Shown: positions 1-4,011 of the stretch, piece by piece
How the letters are laid out: every line of letters begins with the position of its first letter
Numbering within the stretch: position 1 is the stretch's first letter
NCBI GenBank assembly: GCA_947455695.1
Contig: CANGRN010000125.1
Coordinates: 1-5,597 of the forward strand
From: Alphaproteobacteria bacterium
GTDB taxonomy: Bacteria; Pseudomonadota; Alphaproteobacteria; Micropepsales; Micropepsaceae
Length of the DNA: 5,597 bases
Reading direction: 5' to 3'
Notes under the pieces: generated by a model
What the model was told of the DNA's origin: nothing
Database searches by the model: none
Seen by the model: the letters and a program-made list of their open reading frames with translations, nothing else
Program-made: the position numbers and the translations under genes

Positions 1-395
1 GCAACCTGGGCCTGATGATGCGCGAGGGCCTGCTGAAGGAGAATATCGACGGCGAAGCCCTGACCTGGGCCCACAACCGCATCATTGCCCGCCCCGAACA
101 GCGCAAGATCCTGATGGTGATCTCGGACGGCGCACCGGTGGACGATTCAACCCTGTCGGTGAATGCCGGCAATTACCTGGAACAGCATCTGCGCCGGGTA
201 ATCGAGGAGATCGAGACCCGCTCCGGCGTGGAGCTGACCGCCATCGGTATCGGCCATGACGTGACGCGCTATTACCGCAAGGCGGTGACCATCGTGGACG
301 CCGAACAGCTTGGCGGCGCCATGACCGAGCAGTTGATCACGCTGTTTGCGGAAGAAGCCGCGACGGGCGGACGGCGCAAGCGCAAGGCAGCTTAG
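1..395 (+). CDS. cobT: Cobaltochelatase subunit CobT, C-terminal part (5' end outside window)
   Basis: CobT pairs with CobS as the AAA+/VWA chaperone part of the aerobic, ATP-dependent cobaltochelatase CobNST, which inserts cobalt into hydrogenobyrinic acid a,c-diamide in the cytoplasm. Only the last 130 residues are visible, in the frame whose first full codon is at position 3. They match the end of the CobT von Willebrand A domain: an NLGLMMREG start, the block [19 protein letters not shown], then [16 protein letters not shown] and a final [10 protein letters not shown] helix. The protein ends in a short basic tail (GRRKRKAA) and a TAG stop, as is usual for the family. The MIDAS-type DxSxS motif would lie upstream, outside the window. 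No frameshift is seen. The gene converges on the membrane protein gene that ends at 483. Identification rests on recognised family sequence and is very secure. Confidence 0.96.
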   Translation, partial: NLGLMMREGLLKENIDGEALTWAHNRIIARPEQRKILMVISDGAPVDDSTLSVNAGNYLEQHLRRVIEEIETRSGVELTAIGIGHDVTRYYRKAVTIVDAEQLGGAMTEQLITLFAEEAATGGRRKRKAA

Positions 396-482
396 AGACC
401 GGTCCGGCGGCTCGCTTGGGCTCGCCGCGTACTGAGGCTCGCAAAGGTCCACTGGACCTTTGCGTCCGCTGCGCGGACCGCC
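396..482. other. Convergent intergenic spacer dominated by palindromes
   Basis: This 87-bp gap between the ends of cobT and the VUT-like gene has almost no sequence outside inverted repeats. Besides the three-way-junction element at 429-489, GCGGC at 407-411 can pair with GCCGC at 424-428. CGGTCCG at 400-406 can pair with CGGACCG at 474-480, an alternative that would open the right-hand part of the element. Neither strand carries a coding sequence I would accept. Confidence 0.7.
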
Positions 483-489
483 TCAGTAC
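429..489. repeat. 61-bp palindromic element folding as a three-way junction; REP-like or bidirectional terminator
   Basis: The outer stem is GTACTGAGGC (429-438) paired perfectly with GCCTCAGTAC (480-489). Inside it sit two perfect hairpins. The first is GCAAAGGTCC (441-450), loop ACT, GGACCTTTGC (454-463). The second is GTCCGC (464-469), loop TGC, GCGGAC (473-478). Only TC on the left and C on the right are unpaired at the junction. Because every stem is perfect, the fold is available to RNA from either strand and to DNA as a cruciform. Its place between convergent genes fits a bidirectional terminator, although there is no T-tract. The compact nested design also fits a dispersed intergenic repeat of the REP/RPE type. 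No second copy occurs in this window. Confidence 0.8.
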
Positions 490-1283
490 CCATTCATGCC
501 GTGTAAGGGCCGCATCGCCGGCCGCAGCAGCGCATACGGCGCCAGCAGCAACACACTCTCGCCGAAGAACAGCACGAAATGCACCAGCGCCGACTGCGCC
601 CAGGCGATTTCGCCGGCGAAGGCGGCCGGATAATAGACCGCGCTGAACACCAGGCTCGCGGCGAAGGACGCCCAGAGCGGCGGCACCCACCAGCGCGGGC
701 CCCGCGCCGCATCGAAGAAGGCAATGCCGGTGAAGTTGGCCAGCAGGAAGGAAAAGCCGAACGCCAGGATGGCGCGCCACGACAAAGCAGGCGTCAGGTT
801 GATCCAGTTGTCCACGTCGCCCGGATTGACCAGCGCGATGAAGCCGGCGATGCCCAGCGCCGCCAGCAACTGGCCGAAGGCATACGGCGCGCCATAGCGG
901 CGGTTGGTCAGGTGCAGGCAGTACCAGGCGATCGGCAGGATCAGGTCGCTGGTGGCCAGCAGCGCATTGCGGAACATCGCGCCCGGCAGGATCAGGAAAT
1001 CATCGGTATAGAGATAGGCGGCGCCCAGCAAGGTCACCAGCAGGATCACGGGCAGCGCCAGCCTGGAGGCGATGCGGATCGGGCGTTCATAGCGTTTGCT
1101 GACATCCTCGGACCGGCCGCCATAGGCCCGCTCGCGCGGTGGCCAGGCCGCGTCGTCCCGCAGGCGATACGGCCCCTCATCGGCTTCCAGCGCCACCAGC
1201 TGCATGCGGTGTGCGCCATTGCGGTAATCGTAAGCCTTCACAACACCCCAATCCCGCCCGGATGTTTCAATCCGGGACGTCAT
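483..1283 (-). CDS. Six-helix membrane protein, distant VUT/YhhQ (DUF165)-like transporter
   Basis: The 266-residue product has a polar N-terminal stretch of about 70 residues followed by about six membrane helices (roughly 74-91, 107-125, 136-152, 169-190, 202-223 and 230-252). The order of blocks recalls the VUT/YhhQ family, which imports queuosine precursors through the inner membrane. LTNRRYGAP (125-133) matches that family's second block, RGPRWWVPPLWASF (194-207) its RRWW-(L)AP block, and the last helix pair is similar. Acidic residues usually conserved before the LTNR block and in the RRWW-flanking helices appear replaced here by H124, G186 and hydrophobic residues, so substrate transfer is unsafe. 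The chosen ATG has no strong Shine-Dalgarno site. Met27 is another possible start, since the first 70 residues are not typical of the family. The gene lies 73 bp downstream of rpmB on the same strand. Its stop codon lies inside the palindromic element. Confidence 0.6.
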   Translation of the reverse strand: MTSRIETSGRDWGVVKAYDYRNGAHRMQLVALEADEGPYRLRDDAAWPPRERAYGGRSEDVSKRYERPIRIASRLALPVILLVTLLGAAYLYTDDFLILPGAMFRNALLATSDLILPIAWYCLHLTNRRYGAPYAFGQLLAALGIAGFIALVNPGDVDNWINLTPALSWRAILAFGFSFLLANFTGIAFFDAARGPRWWVPPLWASFAASLVFSAVYYPAAFAGEIAWAQSALVHFVLFFGESVLLLAPYALLRPAMRPLHGMNGY

Positions 1284-1343
1284 GACAAGTTTCGGGTGCT
1301 GCCACGCAAGCAGGGTGCCGCGCGGAGGGATCAGGCTTAACGG

Positions 1344-1359
1344 TAAGGCGAAAGCCTTA
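1344..1359 (-). terminator. Weak hairpin at the rpmB stop codon
   Basis: TAAGGC (1344-1349) pairs with GCCTTA (1354-1359) around a GAAA loop on the plus strand, which reads TTTC on the rpmB strand. The stem overlaps the rpmB stop codon. A competing stem pairs GCTTAA (1335-1340) with TTAAGC (1357-1362). There is no T-run on the rpmB strand, so termination would be partial at best and readthrough into the VUT-like gene is possible. Confidence 0.25.
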
Positions 1360-1650
1360 AGCGGCCTTGTCGGCGGTCTTCTTGGCGATGGCGCGCTTCA
1401 GGCGCAGGGCCTTGGGCGACAGCACGCTGTCCTTGCACTTCAGGATGAAGGTATCGATGCCGCCATTGCGGTCCACCGAACGCAGCGCGTTCATCGAGAT
1501 CTTCAGCTTGTAGCTATTGCCCAGCACTTCGCTGGCCAGGGCAATGATCTGCAGGTTCGGACGATAGATCCGCTTGGTCTTGTTGTTGGCGTGGCTGACA
1601 TTGTTGCCAACCAGGGTGCCTTTTCCGGTCAATTCGCAGCGGCGGGCCAT
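1357..1650 (-). CDS. rpmB: 50S ribosomal protein L28
   Basis: L28 is a small basic protein of the large ribosomal subunit. The 97-residue product begins MARRCELTGKG and continues with VGNNVSHANNKTKR (14-27), the diagnostic N-terminal signature of bacterial L28, then RPNLQ (30-34). A lysine- and arginine-rich C-terminal helix (LSPKALRLKRAIAKK, 77-91) follows. Length and composition fit alphaproteobacterial L28, which carries this C-terminal extension. The start is set by the family N-terminus. The reading frame stays open far upstream to 2691, but that part is antisense to the DUF3108 gene and is not coding. The leader offers only a weak GAGAA Shine-Dalgarno. A strong promoter lies about 60 bp upstream, and the next gene on this strand is the VUT-like gene. 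Confidence 0.97.
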   Translation of the reverse strand: MARRCELTGKGTLVGNNVSHANNKTKRIYRPNLQIIALASEVLGNSYKLKISMNALRSVDRNGGIDTFILKCKDSVLSPKALRLKRAIAKKTADKAA

Positions 1651-1679
1651 TGGGCGGTTCTCACGATTCGCAAGGTTTC

Positions 1680-1695
1680 CCGGGCTTTTTCCCGG
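1680..1695 (-). promoter_or_regulatory. Hairpin in the rpmB 5' leader
   Basis: CCGGG (1680-1684) pairs with CCCGG (1691-1695) across a 6-nt loop, which is purine-rich (AAAAAG) on the rpmB strand. It lies between the inferred transcription start near 1702 and the rpmB start codon, ending about 30 nt before the ATG. It could be a leader structure for autogenous control of L28, but a five-pair stem in GC-rich DNA can arise by chance. Confidence 0.35.
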
Positions 1696-1708
1696 TAAAA
1701 GAGCGGGG

Positions 1709-1737
1709 TTCATAGGCAAAGCCGGGCGCAGCGTCAA
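1709..1737 (-). promoter_or_regulatory. Sigma-70-type promoter for rpmB
   Basis: On the minus strand, TTGACG (1737 down to 1732) and TATGAA (1714 down to 1709) are separated by exactly 17 bp. These are close matches to the housekeeping -35 and -10 boxes at the ideal spacing. The predicted transcription start is near 1702, giving a leader of about 52 nt before the rpmB ATG. A strong promoter suits a ribosomal protein gene. Confidence 0.75.
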
Positions 1738-1746
1738 GCCGGGAAT

Positions 1747-1775
1747 GGCATTCGCCGCAAAAGCACCAATATAAT
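1747..1775 (+). promoter_or_regulatory. Promoter of the DUF3108 gene with perfect -10 box
   Basis: TATAAT at 1770-1775 is a perfect -10 box, 19 bp before the start codon. At a 17-bp spacing the -35 position (1747-1752) reads GGCATT, a poor match, so an activator or weak basal expression is possible. Transcription would begin near 1782, leaving a leader of only about 13 nt that contains the AAAGG Shine-Dalgarno (1783-1787), seven bases before the ATG. The site is back to back with the rpmB promoter, about 10 bp apart. Confidence 0.55.
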
Positions 1776-1794
1776 CAGGCACAAAGGCTTCCAG

Positions 1795-2646
1795 ATGCCC
1801 CAAAAGCTGCCCAAATTCCTGGCCCTGGCCATCCTGCTGCACCCCCTGCCGGCTTTGGCAGCCGGTGGTGCCGCGGCCGAGGCGCCTGCCCCGCCCGCCT
1901 CGCGGCTGGAGATGGCCACCACCCTGTATGCCGGAGGCATCACCATGGGCCACATGGACATCGACGCCACCCTGCGCGGCACCGACTATCACGCGGTGTC
2001 CACCATGCACACCTCCGGCGTGGTCAATGCCTTCTGGCAGGCGGAAATCCAGGCCACCTCGTCCGGCAAGCTGGCAGGCCGGAGTTTCGCGCCCACGCTC
2101 TACGACAGCTTCGACACCGGCCGCTCGGGCAAGCGCCAGCAGGTATCGCTGAACTTCGAGAACGGCATGCCAAGGCTTTATGCCGATCCCGCCTATGCCA
2201 CCACGGGCTATGACGTGAAGCCCGACGACGTCCGCAACGCGCTGGACCCCTTGAGCGCCATAACATTCATTTTCAGCGGCATCGCCGGCGATCCCTGCGC
2301 CATCACCGCGCCGGTGTTCGATGGCCGCCGCCGCTATGACGTCGCCATGACCCGCATCAGGGATGTCGATATCCGGATGGACAATGGCCTGTACCAGGGC
2401 AAGGCGGTGCAATGCGATGTGCACTACCGCCAGCTTGCCGGCTTTCGTCCCAATGTGCTGAAGGCCAATGAAAGCTTCCCGCTGATCCATGCCTGGTTCG
2501 TCCGTGTACCGAGCAGCGTGGCCGGCCATGATTACACCGTGCCGGTGCGGGTCTGGGCCGATACCAAATATGGCGTGCTGGCGATGCTGGCGACTTCGCT
2601 GAAAGTGGACGGCCAAAGCCCGCCCGGCGTGAAGGACGCGCACTGA
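1795..2646 (+). CDS. DUF3108 family periplasmic protein
   Basis: The 283-residue product starts with a signal peptide (PKFLALAILLHPLPALAA, 6-23) with likely cleavage after the LAA at 21-23, so the mature protein should be periplasmic. The rest is a beta-rich domain with DUF3108 hallmarks: a YAGGITMG strand near 45-52, DPLS (151-154), a conserved FDGRRRYDV (175-183) and the cysteine pair C168 and C207 in the pattern C-x6-FDGRRRYD...C-x-V-x-Y. These cysteines could form a disulfide. A C-terminal strand reads VPVRVWADTKYG (249-260). The molecular function of the family is not established; an envelope role is inferred from export. The ATG follows an AAAGG ribosome site. No downstream gene on this strand is close, so it is probably monocistronic. 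Its divergent pairing with rpmB suggests a conserved chromosomal location. Confidence 0.85.
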   Translation: MPQKLPKFLALAILLHPLPALAAGGAAAEAPAPPASRLEMATTLYAGGITMGHMDIDATLRGTDYHAVSTMHTSGVVNAFWQAEIQATSSGKLAGRSFAPTLYDSFDTGRSGKRQQVSLNFENGMPRLYADPAYATTGYDVKPDDVRNALDPLSAITFIFSGIAGDPCAITAPVFDGRRRYDVAMTRIRDVDIRMDNGLYQGKAVQCDVHYRQLAGFRPNVLKANESFPLIHAWFVRVPSSVAGHDYTVPVRVWADTKYGVLAMLATSLKVDGQSPPGVKDAH

Positions 2647-2670
2647 AGCGCCGCCAAACCGTAACAAATG

Positions 2671-2679
2671 TGCTATAAA
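2671..2679 (+). promoter_or_regulatory. Extended -10-like box with no evident target gene
   Basis: TGCTATAAA fits the extended -10 pattern TGnTATAAT with one mismatch in the hexamer. No good -35 box is found 16-18 bp upstream. A transcript would start near 2686 and run into the palindromes at 2692-2709 and 2750-2765. No convincing gene follows for about 430 bp. Confidence 0.3.
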
Positions 2680-2691
2680 CGGCGTTCGCAA

Positions 2692-2709
2692 TGTTCCGGG
2701 TACGGAATA
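2692..2709. promoter_or_regulatory. Short hairpin or operator-like palindrome
   Basis: TGTTCCG (2692-2698) pairs with CGGAATA (2703-2709) around a GGTA loop: seven pairs including one G-T wobble. It sits just after the predicted start site of the TGCTATAAA box. It may be an operator or leader hairpin for a missing downstream gene. Confidence 0.3.
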
Positions 2710-2749
2710 GAGTCTCCGCGCCCGGACAAAGCCCGATTGGTCGCTCCGA

Positions 2750-2765
2750 ACACTAGATGTGGTGG
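2750..2765. promoter_or_regulatory. NrdR-box-like palindrome
   Basis: ACACTAGATGTGGTGG agrees with 12 of 16 positions of the NrdR box consensus as I recall it (acaCwAtATaTwGtgt). It is an imperfect palindrome of the form CACTA-N4-TGGTG. NrdR represses ribonucleotide reductase genes, usually from paired boxes. I find no second box at the usual spacing and no nrd gene in the window, so the call is tentative. Confidence 0.25.
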
Positions 2766-2838
2766 TCCGCCCCCCGCCTTCATCCAGCTAAATGTATGAG
2801 AACAAAGGCAGATATTGAATTGGTTAGTGATTCGGGCC

Positions 2839-2856
2839 CCTTACGTTCTAGTAAGG
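2839..2856. repeat. Hairpin inside the AT-rich patch
   Basis: CCTTAC (2839-2844) and GTAAGG (2851-2856) form a perfect six-pair stem with a GTTCTA loop. It lies in an 80-bp stretch (2791-2870) with 30 G or C bases by hand count, far below the flanking sequence. Function is unknown. Confidence 0.4.
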
Positions 2857-3034
2857 TTCTAATTGTTAAGCCTGCATCCACAGCAGCCCTGCTGCCATAT
2901 CAGGGGGGCACGCGGCGCCCTTGCCTCCCGTCAGCCGGACCGCGCGAATATCTGGTGCGCTGAAATCGCGTCGCTTTCCGTGCGAAGACGAACCCGCGTT
3001 GCCAGCAAAGTTCCCATCTGGCTCAATGAACCAA

Positions 3035-3058
3035 ACCATGGGCTGTGGGGGCCATGGT
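3035..3058. repeat. Inverted repeat upstream of the membrane protein gene
   Basis: ACCATGG (3035-3041) and CCATGGT (3052-3058) are perfect inverted repeats 10 bp apart. Each arm also contains the self-palindrome CCATGG. The repeat ends 54 bp before the start codon at 3113, a position where an operator or leader hairpin could act. No clear promoter boxes were found around it. Confidence 0.35.
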
Positions 3059-3101
3059 GCCGGACGAATTGTAGGGGTCAGTTTCGGATCCCAGGGCAAT
3101 T

Positions 3102-3108
3102 AGGGGGA
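3102..3108 (+). promoter_or_regulatory. Shine-Dalgarno site of the 3113 gene
   Basis: AGGGGGA lies four bases before the ATG at 3113. Another ATG at 3108 overlaps the site but is in a different frame and would not yield the membrane protein, so the site supports the 3113 start despite the short spacing. Confidence 0.55.
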
Positions 3109-3112
3109 TGGC

Positions 3113-3901
3113 ATGACGATAGCAGCAAACGCGGTTGCAGGGGGCCGTTCTTCAACCAGGTCTCCCTTTTATTTCTACATGGCGCTGTTATGCGCGGCGG
3201 CGGCATTCGGTGGCTTCCTGCCAACCTTCTGGTTGCCGATGACCTACGGCCACCACGTGGCGTCGCCCGTTTATGCCATCCACGGTTATCTGTTCTCGCT
3301 ATGGACAGTGTTCTTTGTCTGGCAGAGCTGGCTTGTCGCTTCGGGCCAGGTCGCCAGCCACCGCGCCGCAGGCCTCTTTGGTATAGCGCTGGCCTCGGTG
3401 GTGACCGTGTTCGGCCTCCTGGTGCAGATCAAGGAGATTCAGCTCGCCGGCGCAGCGGGCGACTTGAATGCCGGTCTTTCTTTTTCGATCCTGCCGCTTT
3501 GGCACATCACGTTTTTCGCCGGCCTGGTCACGCTGGCAATCATCAACATCCGCCGGCCGGAATGGCACAGGCGGCTGATGCTGGTCGCCTCGATCGTGAT
3601 ACTGAATGCGCCGCTCGCCCGGCCTTTCGTGTATTTTCTCGCCTTTCACGGCCACATGCCTGTTGCCGCGGGACTTCCGTCTCCGCCGGCGCCGATTGAC
3701 GGCATCGAACCGGAAGATTGGGCGGTGAATTTCATCCTGCTCATTCCCATCATCCATGACTGGCTGAAACGCGGACGGCCGCATCCTGCCTATCTTCTCA
3801 GCGGCGGCGCCATTGTGCTGATGGAAATGCTGCAGCTGCCGATCAGCCGCAGCGCGGGATGGCACGCCATCGCAAGCTGGTTCTACTCGCTCGCCGGTTG
3901 A
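3113..3901 (+). CDS. Multi-pass membrane protein of unknown function with conserved histidines
   Basis: The 262-residue product has about seven hydrophobic segments (roughly 20-39, 56-77, 86-106, 124-145, 156-177, 204-217 and 226-242). The layout H57-G-Y-L-F-x2-W, Q71, H83-R84, H131 in a helix and RRPEWHRRLML (147-157) is one I recall in a group of uncharacterised bacterial membrane proteins, where a helix starting with His is followed by a Q-x2-L-V-x2-G-x5-HR block and an R-RP-x-WH-RLM block. Histidines within or next to helices could bind haem or a metal, but that is inference. No signal peptidase site or enzyme motif is visible. The gene stands alone after a long gap and converges on the serine hydrolase gene. 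I do not assign a function. Confidence 0.8.
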   Translation: MTIAANAVAGGRSSTRSPFYFYMALLCAAAAFGGFLPTFWLPMTYGHHVASPVYAIHGYLFSLWTVFFVWQSWLVASGQVASHRAAGLFGIALASVVTVFGLLVQIKEIQLAGAAGDLNAGLSFSILPLWHITFFAGLVTLAIINIRRPEWHRRLMLVASIVILNAPLARPFVYFLAFHGHMPVAAGLPSPPAPIDGIEPEDWAVNFILLIPIIHDWLKRGRPHPAYLLSGGAIVLMEMLQLPISRSAGWHAIASWFYSLAG

Positions 3902-3931
3902 TCGCTCGGCAACCTGCAGCGTCCGCTTTTG

Positions 3932-3960
3932 GCGCAAGCAGCAATTGGGCTGGCTTGTGC
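3932..3960 (+). terminator. Hairpin downstream of the membrane protein gene
   Basis: GCGCAAGC (3932-3939) pairs with GCTTGTGC (3953-3960) over a 13-nt loop: eight pairs with one G-U wobble in plus-strand RNA and an A-C mismatch in minus-strand RNA. It starts 30 bp after the stop codon at 3901. No T-tract follows, so it may be a processing barrier rather than a true intrinsic terminator. Confidence 0.35.
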
Positions 3961-3964
3961 GAAA

Positions 3965-3980
3965 GGGCCGCTACTGGCCC
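3965..3980. terminator. Second hairpin in the convergent spacer
   Basis: GGGCC (3965-3969) pairs with GGCCC (3976-3980) around GCTACT. A competing stem is CCGCT (3968-3972) with AGCGG (3981-3985). It sits between the converging stops at 3901 and 4012 and could help end transcription from either side; no T-run supports it. Confidence 0.3.
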
Positions 3981-4011
3981 AGCGGTCATTCGACCTAGAA
4001 AATCATGCCTT

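Larger units (their letters stand above)
2647..3112. other. 466-bp gap without a convincing gene
   Basis: Several short open frames cross this stretch (the longest are about 60-80 codons on each strand), but none has a recognisable product or good ribosome site. One long plus-strand frame runs on antiphase through the next gene. The gap holds an extended -10-like box (2671-2679), a hairpin (2692-2709), a NrdR-box-like palindrome (2750-2765), an AT-rich patch with a hairpin (2791-2870) and an inverted repeat at 3035-3058. I see no terminator with a T-run after the DUF3108 gene and no tRNA. Confidence 0.6.

Noticed and set aside
579..1340. Plus-strand open frame of 253 codons opposite the VUT-like gene
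   Set aside because: Its product is Gln/Arg/Ala-rich low-complexity sequence typical of antisense reading of a GC-rich membrane protein gene.
1651..2691. Minus-strand open frame extending rpmB upstream to about 444 codons
   Set aside because: L28 has its canonical MARRCELTGKG start at 1650. The extension is antisense to the DUF3108 gene, crosses both promoters and has no recognisable domain.
2711..2790. Possible tRNA or small structured RNA
   Set aside because: No cloverleaf, T-loop GTTCRA motif or CCA-type acceptor stem can be assembled.
2757..2963. Small plus-strand frame of 68 codons in the gap
   Set aside because: No Shine-Dalgarno sequence, no similarity I recognise, and it crosses the AT-rich patch and hairpin; retained only as part of the noncoding gap.
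3065..3107. Faint resemblance to the end of an IS21-type element (AGGGGTCAGTTT...)
   Set aside because: Only about a dozen bases agree from memory, no IstA/IstB-like coding sequence lies nearby, and no matching second end was found.
2863..3699. Plus-strand open frame of 278 codons overlapping the membrane protein gene
   Set aside because: It is out of phase with the clear multi-helix product at 3113-3901, lacks a ribosome site and shows Arg/Pro/Cys-rich shadow composition.
3299..3937. Minus-strand open frame of 212 codons antisense to the membrane protein gene
   Set aside because: Composition is basic and Gln/Asp-rich with no motif; it mirrors the hydrophobic codons of the real gene.
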